Shown in pieces: positions 33,171 through 44,656 of a stretch of DNA of 64,000 nucleotides. The notes beneath the pieces are model-generated. The model was given only the letters and a program-made list of their open reading frames with translations. It did not search any database and was not told where the DNA came from. How positions within the stretch are numbered: position 1 is the first letter of the stretch; the number at the start of each line of letters is the position of its first letter. The translations under genes were made by a program, and so were the position numbers. The stretch is from Trifolium pratense (lineage: Eukaryota; Streptophyta; Magnoliopsida; Fabales; Fabaceae): NCBI RefSeq assembly GCF_020283565.1, contig NC_060059.1, positions 51,279,157 through 51,343,156 on the forward strand. Reading direction: 5' to 3'.

Positions 33171-33470
33171 CTACCTCTGTTCTTAAATATAAGACCACGT
33201 TGACTAAATCACGGGTATTAAGAAATTTGGTAGTAAGAGATGTAAATTTTTATCGATAGTGGATATTGCTTTTACAATTTTAATCTTTAAGAGATATAAT
33301 TTATTTATGTTTTATCAAGGTATTTATTTTAAGGTGTAGAAAAAGAGGTAGAATAACTAGGGGTATATTTGGTAAAGTAATAATTAACGTGGTTGAAAAT
33401 TTAAAGAGAGTCTTATAAAAAGGACAAAAAAAATTCCCAAAAGGGTTTCATAATTAGGGACGGATGTGGT
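33171..33470. mobile_element. Stowaway-like MITE, 300 bp
   Basis: Ends CTACCTCTGTTCTTAAATAT and, complemented from the right, CCACATCCGTCCCTAATTAT; TA on each side. AGAC(C)/(G)GTCT-type words follow in both arms. Confidence 0.7.
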
Positions 33471-33639
33471 ATTTATTTGTTTATTTTAAAGTATTGTATG
33501 AAATATTTTGTTGGATTAAATAATTTTAGGTTTAATTATTATTTTGATCCCTAAAAAAAAATTGTTCACATTATTGATCCCTTAAAGAATAAATTTTTTA
33601 CTTTGATCCTTTAAAGACATATCGGTTAACCTAAAAAGT

Positions 33640-33780
33640 ATTTTTTTTCCTGGTCATGTAGTCTAATGACAAGACTCACACATATAAATGTGGAGAAACG
33701 TGGAATCCGGGATTTGACCCCGACCACTCCAATAATATCTCTGGTAGCTACTATTTAAGCTACACTTATGAGATACCAAA
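33640..33780 (-). mobile_element. tRNA-derived SINE remnant
   Basis: On the minus strand GTGTAGCTTAAATAGTAG (box A-like) and GGGGTCAAATCCCGG (box B-like) are in pol III order. Confidence 0.5.
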
Positions 33781-34197
33781 AATGTCACGGGACACCAAAA
33801 ATGCCAATTCTATTAAATTTTAGCCTCAAATATATAAGGTGAATCAACACTATAAATGATCCACCATATATTTATTTTACTTTCTTCCATTTCACCTTTC
33901 ATCTTCGTCACCGTATCCATAAGGGAAAAAAAAAAAACTTCCCTATAATATCACTAAAGTAGTAAAGTCACTATAAAAATAGGGTTAAATTCATAATATT
34001 CATGTTAATCCCATAATGGACAAAAATTTGACATTGTTTATAAATATGATGAACTTATATTAGCTTAACATAATAAAAGAATTATAACATTGACATTAAA
34101 ATGAATATAAATTGATTATTAGAGACTAAATATAAAACCCAATTTTTTTGGAATTAAAATATGTGATTTTATTTAATAAGGACAACAATAAAAATTA

Positions 34198-34531
34198 GAC
34201 TTAATTAGTAAAATAGTCCCTTAAAGACATTTTTGGTTTCACATTGGTCCCTTAAAGAATAAAAGGACCAAATAGGTTTTTTAAAGAAAAAAAATGTTCA
34301 AATAGGTCCCTTAAAGACATATTCGTTAATCAGTTTGGTCACTTAAAGACATCTCCGTTAATCGGTTTGGTCCTCGAAAAAATGGATGGAAAGGACCAAA
34401 CTGATTAACGGAGATGTCTTTAAGGGACCTATTCGAACGTTTTTTTAAGGGACCTATTCGGACCTTTTTTTCTTTACAGGATCAATGTGAAACCAAAAAT
34501 ATTTTTAAGGAATTATTTTACTAATTAAGCC
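34198..34531. mobile_element. Foldback (long palindrome) element, copy 1
   Basis: Nearly the whole unit is an inverted repeat: GGTCCCTTAAAGACAT words on the left arm face ATGTCTTTAAGGGACC words on the right arm, with ends CTTAATTAGTAAAATAG and its complement. A second copy lies at 37481-37817. Confidence 0.85.
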
Positions 34532-35850
34532 TAAAAATTTACTAATTTTATAGAGACAAAAAATATATTTAACATTAAATAATAGTAATATAATTAATTT
34601 ACAGTTGTTATTATTGTTACAGTAAATTATTATTATTATTTTATTATTATTATAAATGGTCTCTTCTCCTTCTCCATATTCTTTTAACATCTTACCAAAA
34701 AAAAAAAATCCTTCTAACACCGACGAAACTGAAAAAAAGAACATGGAACAAACTTTGAGCTCCAAATCTTGATCAGGCAATAAAGAGTCTTTGCACACAA
34801 TTTATTTGAGATTTTTCCTCTCTTTGATCTAGCTATGTGGTACTTTAATTGCTCAATTTTTCTGGATCTGTTTTGAAAGTTTAAAGATCTACTTTATTTG
34901 AGATTTTTCCTCTCCTTACTCATAATTCATGGAATTGGGTGGTGATTTTTTCTGGTTTTTGTTTTTTACTTTTGTACCCTCTTTGAGATTTCTGGATCTG
35001 TTTTGAAAGTTTAAAGATCTACGAATGTGTGTTGTATCCTCTTTGAGATTTCTGGGTTTTTCTTAGTACCTTCTAAAACTCCAAAATTGTCATTGAAAAT
35101 TTAAATCTTCTAAAAATCGCTCTAAAAACTAGAAATAAAATAGCAGATCTGCATATTTGGGTTCAACATCAATAGACAATAACATATTTGGGTTAAAAAA
35201 AAAGGTCACAATTTTTTTTCCCGTAAATTTTTATATTCCCAATTGAAAATGAAAATGGAAAAAATACTAGATATATAATTTGTTAAAAGAAAACTAAAAA
35301 ATAAAATCTCATAAACTAAATGCTTCTAAATTTAATATATATAGTTTTGATTTTAAAAGCATTATAAAAAAAAAAAAAACTTACAGCAGTAAAGTTAAAT
35401 CATTTATTCATAAAAGTATAAAAGAAAAATAAATTAAAAAACCTACTAATACACTGTAGCAACAATTTGCTAGTGATGGAAAAGTACTCTTCACGAGATA
35501 TGACATGGTTACTCACCTTATAATCCGCCCTTCATTAAATGCAAATTGGGTAAACATGCAAATATGATAAACATACTGAAAAATCTGTAAAACAAAGTTA
35601 TAATGGTGACATGAATAGTGGATTCCACATGGCTATTTTCCATTAGTGCCACATCAAGGTGTGCTAGTTGCACACATCTTTCTAAAGGCAACCTAGCACA
35701 CACCGGCAGTGCTCCAATTCAGCAAAAGTTGACAATTTGTATTCTTAGTCAAACTTCTTCTTCATCCGGCCAGGTGTGAGAGAAATTTAAGCAATCTTGA
35801 TCATATTTATTCAAAGAGAAGGAATATTAGACTTGAACATCAAAGACTTA
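34532..35850. other. Spacer without a supported gene
   Basis: TTTCTGGATCTGTTTTGAAA is repeated at about 34859 and 34991 with CTCTTTGAGATTT nearby, a small local duplication. The remainder is AT-rich with A runs. Confidence 0.55.
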
Positions 35851-36764
35851 GGGCCCATTTGGATAAGAGACAGGATAGGATAACTATATCATATCCTGTC
35901 TCAATCCAGTGTTTGGTGACACAACAGGATATGATAAGTTAATCCTTAAGCTTATCCTATCCTGTTTCTCTAGTTAAAATTCTTATCCTGAATTTGAGCT
36001 GGGTTACCAGTAGGATAGGATAAGAAAAAAAAAATCGTTGATTTATTCTATAAAATATATTTTAAAATAAAAAATTGAAAATTAATAAAATAATTTGATA
36101 GTAAATTAATAATAAAATAATTAATTTTAAAATATATATGTGATTTTCTCACAAGGGTAATTTTGTAATTTATATAATCTAAAAAATCAAAATTCTCCTA
36201 AAATTACAATATTTTAAATTAAAATAATTATTAAAAAATTGCAAAATAAGAATATTAATTTAAATTTAATAACAACTTAAATATAATTCTTTTGCAATGG
36301 TAGTTTTATTATTTACATATATCATATATTTATTTAGCTTATCTAACATGTATAATTGAGTTATTTATTTGATCATGATTCATATAAAAAACTTAATTTG
36401 TTTATTTTCTCATGATTTGTATTTAAAATTTAAAGTTATTTGATTACTTTTTCTTTTTGTACCATTACTTATTTATATTTTTATTTATAAAATTCAAAGT
36501 ATTACAATATAATTTTTAACAAATAACAATTGTTTTACGAGGGTAATTTTGTCATTTAAATATGTTATGTATCTTATCATATTGGTATGAACAAATATGT
36601 ATTAAACATATGATATAATAGTTATCATGTTTGTTATCCTGTGTGCACCAAACACAGGATAGGATAACTGAGGATAACTGTTATCCTGCTGATATCCTAT
36701 CCTATCACTATCCTGTTGTATATCCTATCCTGTCACTATCCTATCCTGCGCACCAAACGGACCC
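35851..36764. mobile_element. Tourist-like (PIF/Harbinger) TIR element, 914 bp
   Basis: TTA duplicated at both sides (35848-35850, 36765-36767). Ends GGGCCCATTTGGATAAG and, complemented, GGGTCCGTTTGGTGCGC. Both subterminal regions are crowded with CAGGATAGGATA and its complement TATCCTATCCTG, at least a dozen copies in all. The centre is very AT-rich. No transposase. Confidence 0.88.
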
Positions 36765-36767
36765 TTA

Positions 36768-37480
36768 ATGATCTTGTCTACGTTACATATAAATACAAAA
36801 ATGTATTATGGATTTAAAAAATTTGCTAAATGTTTCTGCAATTTCTTTTTACTGTATGAACTTCTTTTTTTTTGTCGAATAATTTTTTGTCATGTTTGCT
36901 ATCATGTAGTTTTAGTGTGGAGAAATGAAAAATTTAAAGTTCAAACCTCGAAAGTTTTAATAATACCTTTAAGAATTATAAATTGAGCTATACTCATGTG
37001 ATTCAAATTGATTTGGATTCACCGTTTTCAAATCATAATGCAATTTCACAATTTAATCAATCACGACCATTGATTAATTTGAGATCGGATTATTTATATT
37101 TAAAATACAATTTTATAATACAAAACAACCTCAATTAAATAATTAGGTAGTCTAGATCACTTACGGCACTCTGCGTAGCAGTATTCCGACTCACATGAAC
37201 TTTATTTGCAGATAAAATTTTCAATATCTTGATTTTAGTGATTAAGAAAAAGAAAGTGGACCACACAATGCTATGTGCCAATTAATTTGGATTTGGCATC
37301 TTAGCTTTGATTTGATTAGAGAATAGCAATGAAGATAAGGACCCACTCATTTTTCATAAAGTATTAAACTTATAATGAATGGAAGGAAAACTTTCTTTCT
37401 TTCTATCACAATAGTTGCGGGACTGGATTGTCTCCGGTTAAAGAAGAGTTCAGTAAAATCCTATTCCTTCATTATTTTAT
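36768..37480. other. Spacer without a supported gene
   Basis: AT-rich, short frames only; nothing recognisable. Confidence 0.5.
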
Positions 37481-37817
37481 GGCTTAATTAGTAAGATGGT
37501 CCCTTAAAGATATTTTTAGTTTTACATTGGTCCCTTAAAGATAAAAAGGATCGAATAGGTCCCTTAAAGAAAAAAATGTCTGAATAGGTCCCTTAAAGAC
37601 ATCTCCGTTAATCAATTTGGTCCCTTAAAGACATCTCCGTTAATCAGTTTGGTCCTCGAAAAAATGGACGAAAAGAACCAAACTAATTAACGAAAATGTC
37701 TTTAAGGGACATATTCGAACATTTTTTTCTTTAAGGGACCTATTCAAATCATTTTTTCTTTAAGAGACCAATATGAAACCAAAAATATCTTTAAGGGACT
37801 ATTTTACTAGTTAAGCC
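37481..37817. mobile_element. Foldback element, copy 2
   Basis: Same palindromic unit as 34198-34531, ends GGCTTAATTAGTAA and its complement. Flanks TTATTTTAT and TTATTTTGT agree at 8 of 9 bases, which suggests a Mutator-type 9-bp target duplication. Confidence 0.85.
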
Positions 37818-38355
37818 TTATTTTGTAATATGGCAATAACAATTAAATAAAAAAAAGGAGGGTAAGGATGTACATCCTATCCCCAATAGTTGCCAATGTA
37901 GGTGAAAGGGAATTTGAAAGGACCACCACTACCTTGCCACATGGAACAATAGCTAGATAATACACCTACATTCCCACTAATATATAGACGTCCACAACCT
38001 CTTCAATAATTCACCTTTACCCCTAAACTCATTCTCATTACAGAAATATTGTTAGGTTGGTTAATTAATATATAGTAATATTCCAAATGGAATGATCACA
38101 TATCGCAAAAGAACCTTTTCTAGTATATACATGAAGTAACCTGGAACTAGCAGTTTGCACGTATACTTTTATCGTTAGGTGAATGAATCTCTAAAAACCA
38201 TTGAGCAAAAGTTGTGTACGATTTAGTAACAAAAAGTGATAATATATAGTTGTTCAATACGTACCGATAAACCGTGCGGAAAAAAGACAGTACGTACGTG
38301 AATGTCCATACATATATATATTTTATGAGATTTCAAAGATATTTAGACAAAAAAA
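37818..38355. other. Spacer without a supported gene
   Basis: AT-rich; ACGTAC-type words near 38245-38300; nothing recognisable. Confidence 0.5.
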
Positions 38356-38357
38356 TA

Positions 38358-38608
38358 CTCACTCCGTTCCAAAACTTTAGTCCTTTTAGAGTTTTGCACG
38401 AAGATTAAGAAATAATAAAAATTGATAAGTTCAGTCATTTTTATCCTTACTTTATTAAGAAAGAAAAAATGTATTTAATTAATATTTTAGCTTTAGTAAG
38501 AGTACAAATGGTAATGTATCACTAATTGTACATTGATTTTTTAAAATAACTAAAAATTTAGGACAAAACTAAAAAGATAAAATGACCAAAGATTTGTGAA
38601 TGAGATAG
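38358..38608. mobile_element. Stowaway-like MITE, about 250 bp
   Basis: TA on each side; left end CTCACTCCGTTCCAAAACTT, right end complement CTATCTCATTCACAAATCTT, both followed by a TTTAGTCCTTTT / TTTGGTCATTTT block. Confidence 0.6.
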
Positions 38609-38726
38609 TAATGATTTCATAGATATATGTATTTTGGTGTAGAATATTTTATAGTGATATTCGTGATGAGAATATAAGGTTGACTAAGACTTGTTTACTA
38701 GGTGGGAGAGTAAAGAAAAGACTAAG

Positions 38727-38823
38727 CCATTAGATTTGGTTTAGTTGTGAAAATTTTGGATAGTATATTAAAGGTTTTGGATTCGATTCTCGGTTCCATT
38801 ATAAAATTGTATAAAAAAAAAAA
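38727..38823 (+). mobile_element. tRNA-derived SINE
   Basis: Box A-like TTTGGTTTAGTTGTG and box B-like GGATTCGATTCTC in pol III order, ending in a run of 12 A. Same family as 58483-58560. Confidence 0.65.
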
Positions 38824-38829
38824 AGAGTA

Positions 38830-39628
38830 ATCACGTGGTTGATAGTTTGATCCTGGTGCTCCAACATGTAAAATATCCTTGCAGTCGTTTACCATCTAAA
38901 TTGTACGTATGGGAAAATGAATTCAATTTATTGGTACTAAAATGTAGTTCACTTTTCCATAAGTTCTAACTCAACTGACAAAACTGTTAAAATTGTTAGT
39001 CCGGACGTCGAGACCCGGTTTCAAATTCGAAATCTCACAATTATACGTGAGTTTAATTTCAGTGGATTATCACTTCATCCAAGACAAAAAAAATTGCAGT
39101 CCACTTTAAAGTCAATATAAGACTAATTTATTATTAGTCAAAACTACGTAATTTTTTTTTTAATACATTAAGTAATTTATTTATACACTTAAAACAAAAA
39201 TGATTCTCTCACACCTTCACACGTGAGAGATAAAAAAGAATGAAAAAATATTTACCTAAAGGCAACAAAATAAAAAGCATGCAAATCAAATAAAGACATT
39301 AACTAGAAAAGGAAAGAAAATGACAATGGATTCTTCATCATCCACTTATTTCCTATCTAAATTTAACCAACATATACATAATTTATTAACCTTGCGGTTC
39401 CATTATGTCGGCATATAATAGTACATATACATGTTATTATTACATGTAATTTTGCTATACTTCAGATGAATCTTTCATCTTTTCCCATAATTCTCTATAA
39501 TATTCTATAGCAAACGGTAAAATTCAAATACACAAATACAAAATAAATACAAGTACGTACGGTATAAAATACAATACAAAGAAATAGATACACAAAATTA
39601 ACGTAGCTAGATAATAATTAATTTACTC
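38830..39628. other. 3' flank of the NHL12-like gene, no other gene
   Basis: AT-rich. GTTAGTCCGGACGTCGAGACCC near 38996 is part of a tRNA-like or SINE-like scrap. The gene's own 3' untranslated region should lie in about 39400-39628. Confidence 0.45.
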
Positions 39629-40258
39629 TCAAACGCTAACAGAACAACGTTGATCCAACTGATACTTAACGGCGTTTTCTCCCATATTAACACCGTTACC
39701 ATTATTACCAATTGAGATATAAGCAGGACAACGAGCATGTAAATGATAACGACCCGAAATAAACGCACCAACCTTCCAACGAACTCTACCGTCAATTTTA
39801 ACGTTAACAAAAAAATTACCGTTAGATTGATCTTGTGAAAGGCTCACAAAGTTGAAAGGAGCAACCGGAACATCAGTACCATAAACAAACGGCGACCAAA
39901 CGTCGATTTCCTTGTGTCCTTGGTAAGAAGGCGGGATAGCTGTCCGGTAAGTAATTTGTTGGCTCCGGTAAGTGATGTAAGTATCCAGACGATCGTAGTA
40001 GACTCCGATGTGGTCGTTCGGGTTTCTGGATGATAGGGTTACCTGGAAGTTGGATGTTAAAAAATTTGGTTGCGTGGCGTTGAAAGCCGCTACGGTTATG
40101 TCTAAGAGGACAAAGGTTGGTTTTGTTGGTCTTAGGATTGCCCATATGAGGAGAATTGTTAGAAGAATTATGAAGAGGAATACTATGATTCCCCAAAATA
40201 TTTTTCGGAAGATTATTCTTTTTCTTCCTTTGTGATGGTCACACTCTTTTACCGACAT
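39629..40258 (-). CDS. NDR1/HIN1-like protein of the NHL12/YLS9 type
   Basis: A single-exon gene of 209 aa starting MSVKECDHHKGRKR. The open frame continues 65 codons upstream, but that part translates a GT microsatellite and lacks similarity, and MS-KEC-HH is the usual N-terminus of this subgroup, so I start at 40258. A basic patch (11-19) precedes a membrane segment at about 20-42, then ILRPTKPTFVL. The LEA_2 domain shows NPNDHIGVYYDRLD (79-92), YQGHKEIDVWSPFVYG, KIDGRVRWKVG and ISGRYHLHARCPAY, with KYQLDQRCSVSV at the end. Proteins like this are plasma-membrane and plasmodesma-associated and respond to pathogens or ageing; that is family knowledge. Clear of breaks and well conserved, so probably functional. 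It is only distantly related to the pair at 11797 and 18895. Confidence 0.93.
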   Translation of the reverse strand: MSVKECDHHKGRKRIIFRKIFWGIIVFLFIILLTILLIWAILRPTKPTFVLLDITVAAFNATQPNFLTSNFQVTLSSRNPNDHIGVYYDRLDTYITYRSQQITYRTAIPPSYQGHKEIDVWSPFVYGTDVPVAPFNFVSLSQDQSNGNFFVNVKIDGRVRWKVGAFISGRYHLHARCPAYISIGNNGNGVNMGENAVKYQLDQRCSVSV

Positions 40259-40269
40259 GATGATGTTGA

Positions 40270-40271
<2 letters not shown>

Positions 40272-40298
<27 letters not shown>
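40272..40298. repeat. (GT)n microsatellite in the 5' leader of the NHL12-like gene
   Basis: 27 bp of GT, 14 bp before the start codon on the minus strand, where it reads as (CA)n. Length variation here could affect leader structure. Confidence 0.92.
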
Positions 40299-40300
<2 letters not shown>

Positions 40301-41699
40301 GAGTGAGTTTGTTAGATGAGTGAAGAATAATAATTTTAAGATATTAATTTGGAGAAGGGTGAGAGTGTGTGAAATGGAGGAGTATTGAGAGAGGAAAATA
40401 TAGAATTGTTTTTGTGAAGAGATGGAATTATGAGGTGGTTTCGTGTGGTTCACGCTTTTTGTGTTTTTATTTGTGTCTTTTTGTGGTTGGTATGTTGATT
40501 GTTTTATGTGTAAGTTTGAGTTATTTTTATGTGCATATAGTTGATGGACTTATAGTTGAATTTGTAACGGATGACTCATAAGTTAGTTTATAACGGATGA
40601 ACTTATAGTTGAATTTGTAGTGTTTGATAAAATTAGGAGTTGAAAAGTTGATATAAGTATGAAATAACATAAAGAAAATTATGTTTAATTAATATTTAAT
40701 TTTTTCAAGAGAATATTGGAAGAAAAAATGATAAACTATAAGCTCATAATCTACTTAAAATAACGATTAAAAAATAAGCTATCAGCTAGTAAAATAAACT
40801 ATAACTGTTTTTAAAAAACTATTACCAAACAGAGCTTTTAACTTATAAGTTATAAGCTAGCTTATTGTGTTTTCCAAACAGAGTTATAATGATAAATATT
40901 ATTTAAAAATTTACACATAAATGAATTTGAGTTTAAACTCAAATAATTAAGATGTTGAGCTTAACAATTGCGATATATCGTCGGTTGAGTTAGATTTTAA
41001 GAACATGTTTTTATTAAAAGGCTAGATATGATATGATAAGATTATGAAATATATGGTAATAGGTGGTGTTTGGAAATTTGGATGTATCATGTATGTAATG
41101 TGAATTTGAATGGTGGTGGCTGATTTGCTAGATTGATATATTAGATAGGTAGATAGATAGATATAGGTGTACTGTACTTGTTGGAAACTAATGACTTTCG
41201 GTTGTGGAGGCTAATATTGTGTAGGTTATTTGTTATTTTTACAGCGTTAAAACACTTTCCCAAATTATACCAACAATTACCATTTGAAAAGTTTGTCGAG
41301 AGATCTTAAAAAAATAAAAAATTTGTCGAGAGAGGGGCTTAGGCCCCTTTTGTACTTAAAAAAAAAAAAAAAAGTGGAGAGAGAAAGAAAATGATAAGTG
41401 TATTAATTTTTTATCTTAGTTTTTAAATTTATATACGAAATCTTGTTAATCTAGAGTTTGATTAAGAGATTAGAATGTAAGTAAAATGTAACAAAAATGA
41501 CAAATAACTCTAAGAAATGGTGTACTTGTTATTTTTGTCATTACGTCTATTTCCCAATAGCACTATAATAAGTGTTTCGGACCTCTTTTAGCTTAATCCA
41601 ATAACATTGCTGCATGCCAATGATCTAAAATAGGTAGACTAATCCATACAGCGGTGCTAAAAATTTAGATAGAATTTACCATCTATTTAGATCCCACAA
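40299..41699. other. Upstream flank of the NHL12-like gene and spacer
   Basis: No gene supported. GATGGACTTATAGTTGAATTTGTA-type words recur at about 40543 and 40602, and CTTATAAGTTATAAGCTAGC near 40844 belongs to a MITE-like terminus (CCAAACAGAGCTTTTAAC). GATAGATAGATAG runs near 41150. Confidence 0.5.
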
Positions 41700-42110
41700 G
41701 ACTTGATGAATTTGGTGCACTGCCCAAAACCGATACGTCTTGGGTATAGTAGTCTTACCCTTGAATCGATCATCTGTACCAACATTATTGAATATAGCAT
41801 CCTCGTGTGTGTCTTGTATGGGGTCATGGAAACGGAGAATGACTTATTTGTGTCTTGTTTGATGGCTTGGGAGGTTTGGGGCTTGGTACATCGATGGTTT
41901 AGGATGACACTATGATATTTTCTACCTTATTTGAGAGTTTCCTTTTTCCTTTGAGGAAAGAGAAACAAGGCAAGAAAGGTGATTTTAATTTGACATGCGG
42001 TTATTAGCCTCCTTAGGTGTGTGCGTAAAAAAATTATTTTTAATGCAAAAGTTCGACACGGTATAGTGGTAGATATGTGGAGTTGGGATTGGAATTATAT
42101 CGTTTTTTAG
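41700..42110 (+). pseudogene. LINE ORF2 C-terminal remnant
   Basis: Reads CVLYGVMETENDLFVSCLMAWEVWGLVHRWF, the zf-RVT block of plant LINEs, then after stops RKVILIWHAVISLL-like and KKIIFNAKVRHGIVVDM, the usual following segment (IWHAVIWSIWRARNK.IFN). Several stops; a relic. Confidence 0.65.
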
Positions 42111-42122
42111 TTTGGTTTTGGT

Positions 42123-42330
42123 GGGATCCGGATTTCCTGCTATTGGAGTTTAACGCAATTTCACGCAGTAACAGATCGCAGCCATTCATTACAGATCAGA
42201 CAGTTATAATTTAACACACAGTTTTATATATTAAAACAATATCAGCCACATGTTTTAGATCAGACGGTTCTGATCTAAACTGTGTGAAAACTGCACCTTT
42301 TTGGACAGCATTAAATCCTGTTCCGTTTTG
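42123..42330. mobile_element. Decayed MITE related to the one at 45713
   Basis: Left end CGGATTTCCTGCTATTGG and right end complement GGAACAGGATTTAATGCTG with ACGCAGT / ACACAGT words inside, similar in plan to 45713-45924 but diverged. Confidence 0.5.
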
Positions 42331-43129
42331 GTGAACTACTATCTGTATTTCTCCTACAAATGTGAATAGAGTAAATCGTGTACTTTTTCCTTTTTATTTT
42401 TATACATATTTTTGCTGTCTGTTCATAAAGAAAAGCAATACTCATCTACTACCGACGTCGCTCAAGTAATTATTGGTACTCGTTGTATATACGAACGTGT
42501 GAGGGTTTATACCCATCGTTCACCATTTTTCATCCCCACTTATCACTCGTCCATTTCAATGATGACACGATTTTCATTAATGCTGAATTTCACAATGTCA
42601 AGAAAGGGGTCCTTTACTTTTAATTAATCAAAACTTACAAAAAGGCAAAAAGGCAAAAATGTGGCCTTTTGAAAAGGATATATATCCACCATGAAATATC
42701 TTATTATTAGTTTAATATTATAATCCCTCCTGCCATTATTATTATAAGTAAAAAAATTATTTTATAAATTAGTGATGAAGGAATTATATCACTATACGTT
42801 TACTTTTAATTAAAAAAAATATTACTAGACGAGGGGTGTTCTATACACTATCATGCCTTACAATTCAAATTTGCAATATCATGCTTTTCTTTTTTTATTT
42901 ATTGCAATACCACACTTCTTTACACTTAGTGTACATGCCTTTTTTTATAAGCAAAAAATTTGAATTATAAAAAATACGAGGAATATTCGATCAACCCTTA
43001 CTATTCAAAATTTCATTAGATACTATGAAAGCAAGCAAAAGAATTATTAACCAATCAACAAAAATATAGGGAGCATGACTCCCACTAATTCTACCTAAGA
43101 ACAAAAATCAGGACATAAGAGTAATTTAA
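42331..43129. other. Spacer without a supported gene
   Basis: AT-rich; AATCCCTCCTGCCATTATTA near 42722 may be a Stowaway-like end. Nothing else recognised. Confidence 0.45.
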
Positions 43130-43500
43130 TCCACAATATATGACATATTCGACATAATCTTGTAAACACGGTATTGTTTCGAAGACGCCAAAAACATCAC
43201 ATAATAGTTAGATAAATTAAGTAACGAACTTTTGCCGCTTTATTACTTCTTGAACTAAACAAAATGAATGATTCCACCTGTCTTTAAAGATAGTACCATC
43301 ACCTACATACAACAAAACAATTTGTTCCTTGCAAGAATCGGCAGTTGAATAATATATGGTTTAAATCTTCGACCGCTGTAAAGAAAAAACACAACTTAAT
43401 TCATGTGGGTTTATATTGACTCCCTGATTTGCCAACTCGATCTGCATCAATTGGTAGTTTTGCTAATATAAGCCGCGGCACAAAACCAGCAACTTAGAGC
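43130..43500 (-). pseudogene. LINE zf-RVT remnant
   Basis: The minus strand reads GFVPRLILAKLPIDADRVGK, then AVEDLNHILFNCRFLQGTNC and after stops SNKAAKVRYLI and CFWRLRNNTVF. This is the order of plant LINE ORF2 (AWRLLLNRLPT.DNL, then the finger, then IW.IWR.RN..IF). Stops break the frame. Confidence 0.65.
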
Positions 43501-43926
43501 ATCTTTATTCCTTAAACTGAGGTTCTTAACACTATTCACATTGCTACGTAGGATTAAGCAACTCTTAATAAACTCACACACATTTTGTTTCATCCACAAA
43601 ATCTTATTATAGATACTTAACACTATTTATTTATTGAGTCCCACAATACTACATATAATTATTTATTTTCTTAATGTTTACAACGTTAAAAAAAAAAAAA
43701 AACCCTCTTTGTGCATAAAGAAGAAACAAGAAAAAAATTAAAAGGTCCATCCAAAAATCAACTTATTCCTAAAATTACATTGAAAAAAGAAAACCTCTTT
43801 GGACAAAAAAAACTCCAACAATATATATTGCTTCCTGAAATAGCAATTCCACCAAGTAAAAATGAAAGTTTCCCTTCCTTAAATTCAATTTCAGGGATGT
43901 GTTTCAGTAACAACAACAGTCCATTA
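43501..43926. other. Spacer without a supported gene
   Basis: A frame of 73 codons at 43711-43932 is Lys- and Pro-rich with no recognisable domain; probably chance. Confidence 0.4.
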
Positions 43927-44294
43927 CGTTAGATGTGATTCAATTAATTTCCCCTTAATTTTGGTGAAGAATATTTATTTTAATCTATGAATCGAAATAT
44001 GAGAAATCCTTTGCACTAGAATCTTTTCTTAAAACTAAGAATCAAGCACGGCCACATATACTCTCTCCAAATGTAACAAAATATATTGATCAGTTACTTA
44101 GGTGCTAAGAATCTTGCGATAAAGTTGCTCTTAGTATGTGTAAATTTTAACACAAACTATTTAAAAAAAAATTTAAGATGTACTTTTAAATAGTAAGTAA
44201 ATAAAAATTCAAAGAATATGTGGAAAAAATGCTGGTATAAATTTTCTCTTTTATAAACCTTGTGGCCTAACACTAACAGCAATAATTGATAGTT
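43927..44294. repeat. Local duplication, copy A (empty-site copy)
   Basis: Matches 44393-45938 once two insertions are removed from the latter. It reads GTGTAAATTTTAACACAAAC and CAGCAATAATTGATAG at the two insertion points, each with the target sequence only once. Confidence 0.9.
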
Positions 44295-44656
44295 TTTTTT
44301 TGTTCAATCTCTTTTTCTTTCTCTGAATTTCTGGGTAAAATTTCAATGGTTTGTTTTGTGGACTTCTCTCAATTGTTTGTTTTGTGGATATTCGTTAGAT
44401 GTGATTCAATTAATTTCCCCTTAATTTTGGTGTTTCTGGTGACGAAGAGTGGAAGAGTGATGAATGAAAGAGAAAAAATATTTATTTTAATCAAAAAATC
44501 AAAATCTGAAAAATCTTTGCACTAGAATCTTTTCTTAAAACAAAGAATCAAGCACCGCCACATATACTCTCTCCAACGATAACAAAATATATTGATCAGT
44601 TACTTAGGTGCTAAGAATCTTGCGATAAAGTTGCTCTTAGTATGTGTAAATTTTAA

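Noticed and set aside
34505..34798. Minus-strand frame of 97 codons
   Set aside because: Made of AAT-repeat and foldback-element translation (Asn/Ile runs).
40259..40453. Extra 65 codons before the NHL12-like start
   Set aside because: They encode a (GT)n microsatellite as His-Thr repeats and unrelated leader; the family N-terminus starts at MSVKEC.
43711..43932. Lys/Pro-rich small protein
   Set aside because: Low-complexity frame in AT-rich DNA, no leader or domain evidence.
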